A stretch of 64,000 bases of DNA from Capitulum mitella (Eukaryota > Arthropoda > Thecostraca > Pollicipedomorpha > Pollicipedidae): assembly GCA_030062745.1 (NCBI GenBank), contig CP099849.1, positions 12,746,144 through 12,810,143 of the forward strand, read 5' to 3'. The notes under the pieces were generated by a model. That model saw nothing but the letters and a program-made list of their open reading frames with translations, searched no databases and had not been told where the DNA came from. Position numbers and translations under genes: made by a program. Below are positions 1 to 11,667 of the stretch, piece by piece. The first letter of the stretch is position 1, and every line of letters starts with the position of its first letter.

Positions 1-410
1 AAAGGCACCAGCGCGCAAGTAAAGGTCCGCAAATGCCGATACATGTCTAATTTCCTCGTTTCGGCGTATATATTGAACAAATCTGAGGAAATTAGACGTG
101 TATCGGCATCCGCGGACATTTACTTGTGCGCTGGTGCCTTTACCTATGCGTTATTAGTCACAGCCCTTGAGATTCAGGCCGTTTCTCGGTCTCATGCAGT
201 CGGCTATGAGGAAACATATATAGGGCGTAAATTGCTTACATATTATCTAAAACTAAAAATGAGACCAGTTCCGAGCTCTACTTGTCATAAGCTTTCCAAC
301 AGTGTGCTTATTTTTATCGTGCGACCAACCGTTCGGAGTTAGAGGGGGCGGCCAACTGCGTCCCCCCTCCAGTCGGGCGTGATCGTAACCGACCGACGGT
401 CGTGCGCGGG
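1..410 (+). repeat. 3' part of TTAA-flanked element family B
   Basis: The right end of a roughly 1.2 kb non-autonomous DNA element whose other copies lie at 3551-4725 and 9718-12189. The shared tail runs from the stretch near 65-140, through the conserved block near 240-340, to the G/C-rich terminus ending in GCGCGGGTTA. The flank here reads TTAC instead of TTAA, so the target site has mutated. Positions 1-57 are an inverted copy of 85-141, giving a fold-back absent from the other copies. It lies in the ACE intron upstream of the first visible exon and codes for nothing recognisable. Confidence 0.75.
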
Positions 411-635
411 TTACACTTATGTAAGCTTCTTTATTGCCTCTAAACATCCAGTGCGAGACTTCTAAAGCAGTTCATAAACTGGGGTTAAACTATGACTGTA
501 GCATCATTCCTGGTAAATGCCCAATAATGTTCCAGTTTTATTATATGCAATGGATATATTTTCCTCCTCTGTATGTGACATCTGCTACGTGTCCCTATGT
601 TTTACGGCTTGTCACATTCCTAATTGAATACTAAG

Positions 636-809
636 CCGACCCAATAATTCCGGCGACCTTGCCAGAGTTGACGGAGATCCTGGCGAAGAGCAGGAGGCCT
701 GATGAACTGGAGCACGTCTGGCTCAAGTGGAGGGAGGCGTCGGGCAAAAAAATGAGAAAACAGTACACGGAGTTTGTTCAACTGATCGACGACGTCGCAA
801 AAGCTACCA
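636..809 (+). CDS. ACE (peptidase family M2) exon 1 of the visible set
   Basis: First visible coding exon of an angiotensin-converting enzyme homologue, a zinc dipeptidyl carboxypeptidase that is secreted or membrane-bound and trims C-terminal dipeptides from peptides. The reading LPELTEILAKSR, followed by the VWLKWREASGKKMRKQY segment, is the signature of the N-terminal helical region of the family. Acceptor AG is at 634-635 and donor GTAAGT begins at 810. The exon begins with 2 nt completing a codon and ends with 1 nt (phase 1). The preceding ~110-130 residues, including the signal peptide, must lie left of the window. The left boundary is the less certain one, because the first residues (DPIIPAT) are not strongly conserved. 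Confidence 0.85.
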
Positions 810-1217
810 GTAAGTCCAAGATTATGGCAATACTAGCGATAACCGCCAAAACAGCTATCGCTTGTATCCAACGTCTGTATCAGATGTGTTAATCTGATAG
901 GGGATCCACGTCATGTGTTAATGCTAAATCTCGATCCGCATTACCTAGCCTACCTTGACATGTTGATTTCTCCCCGGATTTCGGTCACTTTGTTTTGCCA
1001 TTTCCGAAAATTTTCATGTATTAAAAATCTGTCTTAAATATCACATTTATCCGACCGAAGGGGCTGGGCGAAAGACATGCTGATTCCGTCTTCTCCAAAG
1101 AAAAAACTGGAGCCAATATGCATCCCCATGTATTGAACCAACAACCATATGGGACCAACACGTATGTATGCCTATCCCCAATGCATTAATGCCTTTTGTG
1201 ACATTTACAACCTTTAA

Positions 1218-2442
1218 CTCTATTCCCGGCAGTGCGGACTGAATTCACCCCCTCGTTTTTTTTTTGCTTCCCAGTTCAAGGGTTTTTGACACAGCTTCAC
1301 TACTTTTCCTAGCTATTCTTTCAACGTACTGTGACAAAATTTCGTAATTCTGTTTTGCTCAGGGGCTGAGCCAGGTAACGTTCTTGGGAGGCACCTCACG
1401 TCATTTTTGACCCCGTTGAGGGTAAAAGAAAAATGACTGCCAAAAATAGTGTTTTTAAGGTACAACTTTTTTAGAATTTTTAGTTTATAGAATTTTAATT
1501 TATAGAATTTTTAAGGAATATGGAGCTAAATATTTGGGCAACGCTCAAACACAATTTTGTTCATCTGACGTCACTCCACAAGGACGATTCAAGGTCAAAA
1601 GTCAAAATTTGGTTGTATAGTAATAATGTCGGTGCTATGTTTTCAAATGTCAAACCTGGAATATATATAACGTAGAAGGATGCCCTTTACTTGTGTATCA
1701 AGTTTCAGGTCTATATCAGGTCGGGTCACGGAACGATGACCTAAAATGTCAGTGCGCGTATCCTTTATCACAAAAGCCGTGAAATGGAATTTCTGGAATG
1801 GAATTAATTCAAATGCTTGAAGACATTTACAGATAATATTACATGCACACGAAATCATTCCAAGTAACTCCAGGGTCACTGGAGGCCATTTAAGGTCAAA
1901 GGTCACAAATTGATCTGAAGAACATGTGACCACGACAGTTCCTCCTTTTTCATGTCCCTGGCACCGCCTATGCTAACATTTTACAAACATTGTGATACGA
2001 TTTGCATTTCTTTGGCATAACATGACTAGCAGAAACCAAAAAAGTGTTCTTGCCTTTTTCCTTTCAATTTTTGAAAATTAATCCTCCTATTTTTGAAACC
2101 ATGTGAACGCCTAAGAATTTTCCGAAAATTTCACATATATGCAACAATGGTAAAACTCCCATCCATGATCTCTCAATTCACGCCAATTTCATCGAAATCG
2201 GCCGATGAACAACGGAGTTATAAGAAGTCCAAAAATACCCCATCGTAATATATTTGCCCTTGTATCCACCCCTTTTAAAATTTTGAAAACTTGGTTTTAT
2301 AGAAATGTAGTTCACGTTATGGGAAATAAATTACTGTTTGTTGGGATGAAATCGGATGTGTAATTCTTGAAATCTCAGGGGAGCCGAATCCCCCCCCCCC
2401 TGCCGGGAATCGGCATTGCCGTGTAGCCCTCCGGGAATGGAG
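1218..2442 (+). mobile_element. piggyBac-like non-autonomous element, family A, copy 1
   Basis: Flanked by TTAA at 1214-1217 and 2443-2446. The ends are inverted: CTCTATTCCCGG at the left and CCGGGAATGGAG at the right, matching the CCCTATTCCCGG ends of the copy at 44350-45552. TTAA targets with CCY ends are typical of the piggyBac superfamily. No transposase is encoded, so it is non-autonomous. Length is about 1.23 kb. Related copies lie at 44350-45552 (same strand) and about 23000-23942 (opposite strand). It sits in the 7.9 kb ACE intron between 810 and 8731. Confidence 0.8.
1893..1905 (+). promoter_or_regulatory. Perfect DR1 nuclear-receptor-type motif in family A copy 1
   Basis: AGGTCA, one A, AGGTCA: a perfect direct repeat with 1-nt spacing, the consensus bound by HNF4/RXR/COUP-TF-type receptors. 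Degenerate half-sites about 10 bp apart precede it from about 1873. The motif is preserved in all three major copies of this element. Binding is inferred only. Confidence 0.45.
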
Positions 2443-2939
2443 TTAAGGTTGGTCACGCGAAAAACGTAAACTGTCCCTGGGAAAGCTCAGACAAGCAGGA
2501 CCGGAAGCTGGAGTCATTGCTGACTTTTTGGGAACGTTTAAGCCATTTATGCCCTATATATGTTTTGTCATATCGGACTACATTGACTGGAGAAGTGCCC
2601 TGGATCTCAAGGAGAGTTGTTGATAAATGCTAAGTAAAGATACGCACGGACGGAAGTCTGCAGGTGCCGATGCACATCTGATCTCTCTGCTATGTTGAAT
2701 ATTTACGCGGGAAGGTAGAGTTAATGACGCAGGGATCTTCTGCACTATAGCGCAGCGGGTTTGAACACGGATGAAATAGGCGAGCGGTAATTTGGGCGTT
2801 CCTTTATTTTGACAAACTGGGCCTCACCATTTTGTGTCTTTGGTGTTGCTCCTTTTTATTATGGTTTGCTACGTTTAGTTTTTTTATCATTGGGCAGTTA
2901 TCAACCTTCCGAATTCGCGCAGCTTCATCCGTGTAAACT

Positions 2940-3293
2940 TCATGGCGACCTGACCTCAGGTCAGTGGTTGCAGTTAAGTGATGCTCCGCCAAATGACGAT
3001 CATTGGAAGAGCCTCACACCCAAAACATCGGGAAAAGTCCGTCATTTTCCGAAAATTGACGGCATATGTTGAAAATGCACTTGACTTCATGTGACGTGGG
3101 TGCTAAACGCTTTTGGACATATGCTCACTTGGCCTGACTTAGGTCAGAAACCTGACCTGATCTAAAGTTGAAACCTCATGTAGGGTGTAAAGAGGCCGAG
3201 GAAAAGTTGAATAACGTTTCTTGGCACTGCGTTTGCGCTTGCTCTTGCTGTCAACAGCTTCCCCCCCCCCCCCCCGCCACGGTCGGATGCGGG
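2940..3293 (-). repeat. Family B fragment, reverse orientation
   Basis: Reads as the reverse complement of family B internal sequence: the GCTAAACG...GGACAT block near 3104-3120 is the complement of the block near 10640-10665. It ends in a poly-C-rich terminus and GCGGG next to TTAA at 3294-3297. The far end is deleted or too diverged to place. It contains several AGGTCA/TGACCT half-sites. It is non-coding. Confidence 0.6.
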
Positions 3294-3550
3294 TTAACCT
3301 TCGCATTGATGAAGAATTCCTGAAAAACCCTCGTCTTATTGTTCATTAGCGTCGGACAAACAGCTTATGTTAAGCATGCCAAACTTTTCCCACGTATTGG
3401 ACAATCAGTTTGACGTCGTATAATGCCAAAAGGCTCTCAACGGTTAAAAACTGCGGTCAACATGCCCTAAAATTAGAACTGTCTGCAGCCGTGCCCGCTG
3501 GCCGGAACACGGCCATCTTTTTCACTCTGGAAACGACGTAACTGGTTTAA

Positions 3551-4725
3551 GCCGCTCCCGACTGGGGGAGCGGTTGACCGCCCAAATGAGGTTTTTTTTT
3601 CCACGATTGAGAGAGGAAAAACGAACGCAACGCCACGAAACTTCGGGCACTTTTTGCTTGATCATTTTTACACCTTGTGTCAAAGTTTTGACCTCAGGCC
3701 AAGTAAGATGTCTAATCGAGGTCAGGCCAGGTGGACCTATGTCCAAATAAGTTAAACGCTCTGTAACTTTTTCGGAAAACGTCATATTATAACAAAACTT
3801 TCAGGGATTAGATATTTTAATTGATGCAAAAAATGTGCCATCTCAGGTTTTTCGGACTTTTTCGAGTCATTGACCTAAAGTAAACCCTGTTTTCAAGACA
3901 TGTCGTCGTTTTCTCGGAATTTGGCGGAATTTTTATAACATTTTTAATGTGGGGTGATGGAGACATCCATTTACCGTCAATGGACAAAGTATCATTGACT
4001 ACCAGCCATTGAACTGAGATCAGGTCACGAATAACTGTTATGAGCCAAAATGGCCGACGAAATCGGTGATAAATTACTCAGAACGAGTAGGAAATGGCAT
4101 AACTGGCTCACACAGTTGCGAGCAATACCAGGAAGTTCAAAAAGTTTGAAAAATTGCATATTCTGGGAATCAACAGACACTTGCGAATCAATTTCCACCA
4201 GTTGTGTAAATTGATAACTGTTGAATACTTCCGAAATTTAAGCATGAGAAGCCATCACAAGGACCACTAGGATAAACATCTTACATGAGAAGGCCTTTAC
4301 GGCGAAAATAAAGAAACGTTAAAATTAGTTTTCCTTACATTCACTCTGCGTTCGGCTACGGAGCTCAACGGCAGTCGGCACGAGAATAGCCGTATCTTTA
4401 ACTCAACGTTTCGGCGTACATATTGAACAAATCAGAGAAATTAGACTTGTATCGTCATGTGCGGACTTTTGCCTGTTCGTTAGTGCCTTTACCTAGACTT
4501 TAGGAATCACAGCCCTTGAGTCGGCTGTGAGAAAACATATATAGGACATAAATGGCTTACATATTATTCAAAACAAAAGATGAGGCCAGTTTCGAGCTCT
4601 ACTTGTCACGAGCTTTCCCATGGTGTGCTTATTTTTACCGCGCGGCCAGCCGTTCTTCAGTTAGAGGGGGGGCAGTAATCCCCCCAGTCGAGCTTGGTCG
4701 GCGCCGACTGCCAGTCTGGCGCGGG
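3551..4725 (+). mobile_element. TTAA-flanked element family B, complete copy
   Basis: Bounded by TTAA at 3547-3550 and 4726-4729, about 1.18 kb. The left end is a GC-rich inverted pair (CCGCTCCCGACTGGGGGAGCGG) and the right end contains GGCGCCGACTGCCAG..GCGCGGG. The interior is AT-rich with scattered GGTCA half-sites. It has the same layout as 10461-11667 and the outer element 9718-12189. No transposase frame is visible, so it is a non-autonomous DNA element, probably piggyBac-like from its TTAA target. Confidence 0.75.
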
Positions 4726-4849
4726 TTAAAGCTACCCCATATTCACAAAGCATTTACGCAATCCTCTGTGGGGGAGACTCTCAATCTGTATCCCTTGCAG
4801 CTTCTCTAATTTGGCTGTAAGAAAGGGCGATCGATTTGAAATGGCGTGA

Positions 4850-5100
4850 AATATGTATTTTGGTAAATCAAGATCTTGGGAATATTGCAGGGACTTGATA
4901 TACATGTGGGCAAAAAGGTAGAAAGATGGGTAGTTTTTTACTTCTTATAATTCTGATATTTGTGGACCGATTTTGATGCAAGTGACATGAATGGAAAGGT
5001 AATCGATGGATTGTTTTCTTTTTGCCCACACTTTTAGAATTCTGCTAAAATTCATGGGCGTTCACAAGATTTCGAGAAGTGGTATATTTCCTGAAAGGTG
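4850..5100 (-). repeat. Diverged family A fragment, reverse orientation
   Basis: The stretch from about 4925 to 5080 (cttcttataattc, then tggaccgattttgatg, then gggcgttcacaag) is the reverse complement of family A sequence near 45215-45345. Both ends are lost. It is more diverged than the other copies, so it is probably an older insertion. Confidence 0.5.
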
Positions 5101-5485
5101 AATCAACATAACTGCTAGGTAGCATTTTTCGATGGGCGCCATTTGACCCGGCAGTCCGAGCGCCCTCAAGCCCAGATCGCCATCATAACATGTTTTGGCA
5201 TGTACCAGCTGTTTTACAACTGAGAATTGCAAATCCTATTCCGTTGTTTGTATTTTATTGACATAAGCGGTGCAGATTTGCCAGGGCAGATTTGCAGGCA
5301 GACATGCCAGGGCGTGCAGATTTGCCAGGGAGCTGTAATGATCTCATATTCCTCCAGTCAGTTTAGAATCCTTTATCTCAGATGGCCTCAAACAACCTCG
5401 GAGTGACATAAAATGTCTCTGAATGTTTAACTGATTACGTTCGAAAGTATTTCAAATCATCTGAATCGAGCATATCCTAGGGGCG
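5101..5485. other. Intron sequence with a short duplicated motif
   Basis: No gene seen. At about 5138-5175 there is a short dispersed repeat tail (GGGCGCC..GAGCGCCCTCAAGCCC) that recurs near 7846-7895 and 14770-14825. Between about 5274 and 5335 the motif CAGATTTGCCAGGG is repeated three times with gaps. Confidence 0.5.
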
Positions 5486-6560
5486 CAGCCAGGATTCCTC
5501 GGGGAGGACAGATCGGATCAGGGGGCCCTCGTAATCAATGGGAGCCATCGCCAGGTACGGATTCAGAATTTCACCAAGGCGGGGGGGGGGGGGGCAGACG
5601 AATGGTTAGTACCCGTCCCCATTTTTTCGCTCCAATGAAAAAACGTTGATCCGCGCGGGTCCAGAGGTATGATTTCATGTCATTTTGCGATTTTTAACCA
5701 TATAATTACCATGTAAAACAGCCGAAAAAACTCGAGCGTGTCAACTCATTTGGGAAAATTCTGCGGTTTGTTTTTCTATAGTGGCCGAAATATGACAAAA
5801 ACGGCAAGATTTTAGGTGGCTCCGTCCTCCCTCTTTGAAATGTTGTATCTATATCTGGTCCAGGAGTTCGTCTTCCACCCAGGTAATTTCTGGGGCTTTT
5901 TGTCAGCTTAGGTTTGGTTCCCTCTTGCATTTACAGGGGCCCTTTTGGTGGTCTCGGCCGTCTGCCGTGTCAGAACCCTTTAGTGTGCCTCTCGGGACGT
6001 CTTAGGCTCTCGTTTGGCTTTTTCAGGGGCACCTCGGACAGCTTCAGGGACCCTTCTGGCTGTTTTTGGGACGCTTAAGCCATATCGGGTTCCCGCCTGT
6101 CGTCCCTAGGACATTTCTGCGGTCTCAGGCACCAGCAAATGCCCTCTGTAAGTCTCTGTCCGCCGTGACAGAGGCGCTTCTGGCAATCCTTTGGGTCTTT
6201 TGGTCGTTTCAGGAGCTGTATGAGCGTATCGAGGTTTGATAGTTTCAGAGGCCCCTCTGGTCGTCTCAGGGGCCCCTGTTGCTAGAGAATTCTAGTTAGC
6301 ACTTTCAAATATCCTTCTTTAGCAGTCCCAGTGGACCCCGCTACCAGCGATTCGGGGTGCTGTCTTATCGTCTAGATCTGGCGAACATTTTTGCCGTCTC
6401 AGGGGCCCTTTGGCAGTTATTAAAAACCTTTTTTGCAATTCCAGAAACACTGTACAGTGCCATGGCCCCTCTGGAGTCCCCTGTGGCTCCGATGGCTGTA
6501 TACTTAAATTTTGGTTCACACCACTTCCCACTACTTTCTGTGTATCTACTTTCGCCACCG
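5486..6560 (-). repeat. 'GAGAC' long degenerate repeat element, reverse copy
   Basis: The terminus AGGGGCGCAGCCAGGATTCC at 5486 is the reverse complement of the right terminus at about 54522-54543. The following ~400 bp (5600-5890) matches 54230-54480 in reverse. Beyond it lies the low-complexity interior, in which GTCTC / GGGGCCCCT is repeated at irregular 25-45 nt steps. Open frames here (for example 6319-6738 on the minus strand) are products of this composition and resemble no protein. Confidence 0.6.
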
Positions 6561-8731
6561 ATTTTAGTCTGAAGTGCCTGGCGATCCGGACGAAGCAGTC
6601 AAGCAAGCTAATAACGCCGTCCGAAACATGAGGAGGTATCAAATTCAGGAAATATCTGCGAATTACATTCAAGCAAACAAAGAAACATTCATAGATCTGG
6701 TTCTCATCGATTGTATTTTCGTAGCTGCGCTCACTCACTTCGCTGTCTCACCACGTCTGAATCATTTGGTGGAGACCCGAATGTATACATCGACTGCAAG
6801 GTGCTTTTGATACGGATACAAACTTATTTTTAATATTTCAGTGAAATCAGAAATACTGATACTTAATGCTCCTAAAATAAGTTGTAGATATCTGTATTGC
6901 TGACTTCTGCTCGGTTGGCGTCACAGACCGCATACATTCATGAGCCCCTTGGTTTTCGTGAGTGACTCATAACTGGTTATTGGTGGTAAACAAAGCTGAG
7001 AATTCGAATCCTGATAATTCGGTTATTTGGCCGAATATTCGGATTCGGCGAATGCTCTAGTCTTGTTTTCAAGGTCCGAATATTCGGCGAATACTCGGCT
7101 GGCCACTTTTTCATCTGAATATTCGCGGAATGTTCAAATTTCAATCAAACATTCAAATACTCTTTTGCATTTCGCTGCAGAATCTGGAGACATCTGCCAG
7201 CCAGATTATGCATAACCAAGTGGAGTGCTAATCAGGAAACTGCCTGCCGTTGCATTGCCTTCTGTACTTCATTATAGATGAGATAAGTAGTAGCAGCTGA
7301 GAGCAGTGCTGAGAGTGACACTTCCAAGAAGACCCACCCCTTTCCCCACTATGGTTCGGATCAGCCCATCATATTTGGTGGGCAGATGGATAGCCTCGAG
7401 AATACTTTGGCATTTGCTCCGTGTCTGGCCACGCTGGGGTCTGTCTCTGCGGCGTCCGTCTCTGGAAGGGCAGAGACGCTAAGTGAGTGGAGGCGGAGAG
7501 TACCGTAAGTACACATGGACCTGCTTATATTGTCTCTTTTATTTTAATCTATTGAAACGAAAACAGGGAAAAGGAGGCCTTTCGATGCATTGTGTAGCAT
7601 TGTGCGTGCAATAAGCTTTTGACTATATGACGATTTTCCATTATCACGGGCATATACGAGTCTGACATCGAAGCGAGAAATTGCGGCACCGGGAGTCCCT
7701 CACATACTATCCTGGCAACTAAAATTCAAAATTTTCGTTACGAAGATGTTGACATTTTTAAGAATATGGTGTTGAGCACGACTGACAGACAGACCTTAGC
7801 TGCGTTAAATTGCTCTCTTTGAACAGAAAAAACGTGACCGCTCACTGGGCGCCGAATGACCCTTCAGTCGGTGCGCCCCCTAAGCCCCAATAACCAACCA
7901 ACTAGACCGCCACAACAGTACGTATTGCTGCTGATCCTGGAAGTACGTGTTACGGATTGGTTAGAATCAAAACCGAAGGCCAAGCGGAGCCTAGTCCTTG
8001 TTTTAACTTTTCATGTTGTCTATGAATACGGTGGCAAGGAGGAACCCGAAAGATTCCTGCTAATTTCTAGGCCGGGCTGGATGTTTTCCCATATTAACCT
8101 CTCCCTCTCAAACAAATCATTCCGAAGCACCGTATCGTATATGTTTGACGGTCCGTGCCTCTGGTTACCCAGCAGCATGACTGCCAATGAGAGCGCCCTC
8201 TGCCGCTGACTTCTTACCCCTGCCTGCCTTGGCAATGTCTGGCAGCCGTCCGCCCGGAGCTCGGCGACGGCCGTAGGTTTAAAGCTCTGTAACTTGTTCA
8301 TGCAATTGTGAATCAGTCTGATTTTTACGTATTGTTCCGATCGTACCTTTTGAAAGGAAATGGCGCTAATTTGAAAGGATTTGAACATTTGATCCGAATA
8401 TTCCAGTGCACCCATCCGACTGTTCGAAGCGCAAAATCTTTACGAATTCTCAGCTTTAGTGATGAAGCTCCAAAGACCTATTGTTTTGATTAGTACGTCC
8501 TTCAGGGATGGTTATTTTTTATTCGTGGATCTCCCAGCCGACAGCTGCGGTTTGCAGTCTGCCCGGACGGTGCGTCGTTTGGTGCAGCTGCCATGACTGG
8601 CGGTTTTGATTGTTACAACCTTCTTGGGCAGTTGTTTTCATTCGTTCAGACCCTGTGGGCGTAGACACTTAAGAAGCAGCCTCCACAGCCAGCCATTTTT
8701 TGTACTAATTTCTGTATTATGACTGTGACAG
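6561..8731 (+). other. Remainder of ACE intron, mostly unassigned
   Basis: No exon recognised. At 7010-7150 there is a cluster of GAATATTCGG palindromic motifs like those at the ends of some hAT-type elements. At 7846-7895 lies another copy of the short tail GGGCGCC...CCCCCTAAGCCCCAATAACC, probably a SINE/LINE 3' end. The rest appears unique. Confidence 0.4.
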
Positions 8732-8923
8732 ATTTTACGAGTGGCACAGAGCTGTGGCTGGACGGCTACGAATCGCCAGACTTCAGAGAACAGGTGGCCA
8801 GCCTCTGGGAGCAGATGACTTCGCTGTATCGCCAGCTGCACGCCTTCGTCCGGGGCCGGCTGCGCGGACTGTACGGGCCGGAAGTGGTCAGCCGAAATGG
8901 GCCTATACCTGCCCACTTGTTAG
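8732..8923 (+). CDS. ACE exon 2
   Basis: Encodes FTSGTELWLDGYESPDF, then a helix rich in Gln/Leu (LWEQMTSLYRQLHAFVR), then EVVSRNGPIPAHLLG, all hallmarks of the M2 peptidase fold. Acceptor AG is at 8730-8731 and donor GTACGTG starts at 8924. The split codon a|at joined to exon 1 gives Asn and creates an N-F-T glycosylation sequon exactly at the junction. The exon is 192 nt and ends in phase 1. The GPIPAHLLGN(M)WAQ(S)W block spans the next splice site, which supports both borders. Confidence 0.95.
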
Positions 8924-9482
8924 GTACGTGACGCTGAACCAACGTTCGCGAACGCTCCCACAAAGGGTAATGTTTGCAGCAGATAAGTATGTCTGTTCCA
9001 GTTGGTTGCTGGTAATAGCATAGCAAGATTTTCCGTAACCGTGGTGAGGACTTGTAATGCGATTTGCTTCACGGGCAGCTGCACTAATCACGAAGGCGCG
9101 TACCTTGTCGGTGCGGTGCAGGGGAGTATTTTGTAACCCACTGACGCGAGACGCTGGTGTCAGCCACCGGCCACGTGTTCCGTCGGGCAAGTCGATAAGT
9201 CGATTATGTCTCTCGCGTCGACGGCAGTCGTCCGGCGTCAGAGCGCAAACGGCCGGCTTTGCATCGCCTTCTCAGTGTCTCAGTTGGGTTCCAGATCTGG
9301 GACAAGGTAAATACTTTCGGATTTTCGCGCACGTTTCAGGACGCCGAGCGCTGGAGCGTTGCACCAGGGGATTATATTAACTGGGTCGATGTCAGATTAC
9401 GTTTTTACTGTTGGTCCAGACATTGTTTAAAGGTGTGGCTTAGCCGTTTTTTTTCCAACGAATGCTCCGTTTTGACCTCCAG
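8924..9482 (+). other. ACE intron 2
   Basis: A 559-bp intron with canonical GT...AG borders and a T-rich tract (9448-9480) before the acceptor. Overlapping open frames on both strands (for example 9057-9380) do not resemble proteins. No repeat recognised. Confidence 0.7.
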
Positions 9483-9580
9483 GTAACATGTGGGCGCAGT
9501 CCTGGACGAACCTCATCGACATTTGCAAGCCATTTCCCGACAAACTCGATGTGGACGTTACAGAGCAGATGAAAAGAAAG
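9483..9580 (+). CDS. ACE exon 3
   Basis: A 98-nt exon encoding (G)[19 protein letters not shown] followed by [18 protein letters not shown](S/T)W is one of the most conserved stretches of the family and lines the active-site cleft. Acceptor CAG is at 9480-9482 and donor GTAAAA starts at 9581, leaving phase 0. The Cys in IDICKP replaces the aliphatic residue usual in vertebrate ACE. Confidence 0.93.
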
Positions 9581-9830
9581 GTAAAATTTAGTAATTCACT
9601 TATAGATGTTAGCTGTGCCGAGTGATACCCCAGTGACCTTCGAGGAATCCTAGCACGGGCAGAGTGAATAACTGGACACGCACCCTACCCATCTGGGAGT
9701 TTTCTTAGCGCTGTTAACTCGCCGCCGACGGAGTACGGTTGACCGCTCCCCTTAGGTTTTTCCAAGATTGCGAGAGAATGAAAAAACGCAGAGCCACGAA
9801 ATTTCACGTATCTTTTGTTTGATCATTCTT

Positions 9831-9903
9831 ATATATATATATATACATATATATAATATGTATCATATTATATATATGATAAAAACTTATATATATATAT
9901 AAG
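9831..9903. repeat. AT-rich microsatellite
   Basis: Interrupted (TA)n tract with imperfect inverted symmetry around its centre. It is an expansion within the family B element, absent from the copy at 3551-4725. Confidence 0.9.
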
Positions 9904-10460
9904 TTTTCAACTCAGATCAAATCAGGTGTCTGACCTAGGTCAGGTCAAACTGATCTATGTCCAAAAAAGCTTAGCGCCCTGTAACTTTTTTTCAGAAAAC
10001 AAGATATCGTCGTCATACTTTCAGGGTTTAAAGATCTTGATAGATGCAACAAATCTGTTACCTCATATTTTCGAAATTTTCCAGGTTATTGACCTAACGT
10101 CAAGCTAATTTTCAACACATGTCGTCTTTTTCGGAAATTGATGGAATTTTCCATAACATTTTTAGTATGGGATGATGCAGACATTTAGTTACCGTCAATG
10201 GGCAAAGTATCAATGACTCCCAGCCATTGACCTCAAGTCAGGTCACGACTGTTATGAGTCAAAATGCACCGTCGTCAAAATCAGTTATGAAGCACTCAGA
10301 ACGGGTAGAAAATGGCAGAACTGGTTCGCATAGTTGCGAGTAATTCCAAAAAAGCTCAAAAAGTTTTCAGAAAATGAGTATTTTGGAAATAAGTCGACTC
10401 TTGCAAAAAAAGCCCCCTAATTGTGTAAATTGATAACTACTGAATACTTCCAAAATTTAA

Positions 10461-11667
10461 CCCGCCCCTGACTGGGGGGCTGTTGACAGCCCCCCTGAGG
10501 TTTTTCTAAGATTGCAAGAAAACGAACAAACCCAGAGCCACGAAACTTCGTGTACCTTTTGCTTCATCATTTTTACATCTTGTGTCAAAATTTTGACCTC
10601 AGGTCACGTCAGATTCCTGAACTAGGTCAGGTTAAGCAGACCTATGTCCAAAAACGTTTAGCGCCCTGTAACTTTTTCGCAAAACAAGATATCTCAATAA
10701 TACTTTCAGGGGTTAGTGATCCTGATAGATGCAACAAAGCTGCTATCTCAGATTTTTGGGAATTTTCCGGGTCATTGATATAAGGTCAAGCTCATTTTTA
10801 AGACATGTCGTTTTTTCGGAAATTGACGGAATATTTTATAGCATTTTCAGTGTGGAGTGAAGCAGACAACTAGTTACCGTCATTGAGCAAAGTATTAAAG
10901 ACTTCCAACCATTGACCTGAGGTCAGGTCACAGATAACTGTAGTGGGCCAAAATGTACCACCGTCAAAATGGGCGATGAATTACTCAGAATGAGTAGAAA
11001 ATGGCAGAACTAGCTTGCACAGACGTAATTAATACCAGGAAGCTCAAAAAGTTTGAAAAAGTAGCATATTTTGGAAATAAACAGGCTTTCGCGTATAAAG
11101 CTCCGCCAATTGCGTCGATTGGAAACAAATTAATTTTCCCAAAATTTAAGCATGGAAAACCATCACAAGAACCAGTAAGATCAATAAAATTGACATGGAT
11201 AGGCTTTTTTTGCGAAAATAAAGGAACGCTTAAATTAGTTTCCGTCAATTTGTTGCCGCATACGGCTGCGGCGCACGCCGACAGTCGCCGCGAAAATTGC
11301 CGTGTCTTTAACTCAACGTTTCGGCGTATATATTTAACAAATCTGAGAAATAAGATGTGTATCGGCATTTGCGGACCTTTACTTGTGCGCTGATGCCTTT
11401 ATTTATGCGTTACTAGTCACAGCCTTTGAGATACAGGCCATTTCTTGGTGTCATGCAGTCGGCTATGAGAAAACATATGTAGGGCGTAAATTGCTTACGT
11501 ATTATTTAAAACTAAAAACGAGACCAGTTTCGAGCTCTACTCGTCACAACCTTTCCAATGGTGTGCTTATTTTTATTGTGCGACCAACCGTTCACGAGTT
11601 ACAGCGGGGGGCGGCCAACAGCCCACCAGTCGCGCATGATCGTAACGGACCGAAGGTCGTGCGCGGG
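10461..11667 (+). mobile_element. Family B inner element with TTAA duplication
   Basis: The TTAA at 10457-10460 is repeated at 11668-11671. The left end is CCCGCCCCTGACTGGGGGG and the right end is the GC-rich block ending in GTGCGCGGG. Length is about 1.21 kb. It is inserted in the same orientation into another copy of its own family. Frames inside (10985-11368 minus, 11001-11393 plus) are shadows of the repeat and occur in fragments in other copies. Confidence 0.8.

Noticed and set aside
6319..6738. 139-codon minus-strand frame in the reverse 'GAGAC' element
   Set aside because: It lies at the edge of a degenerate repeat and shows no family resemblance.
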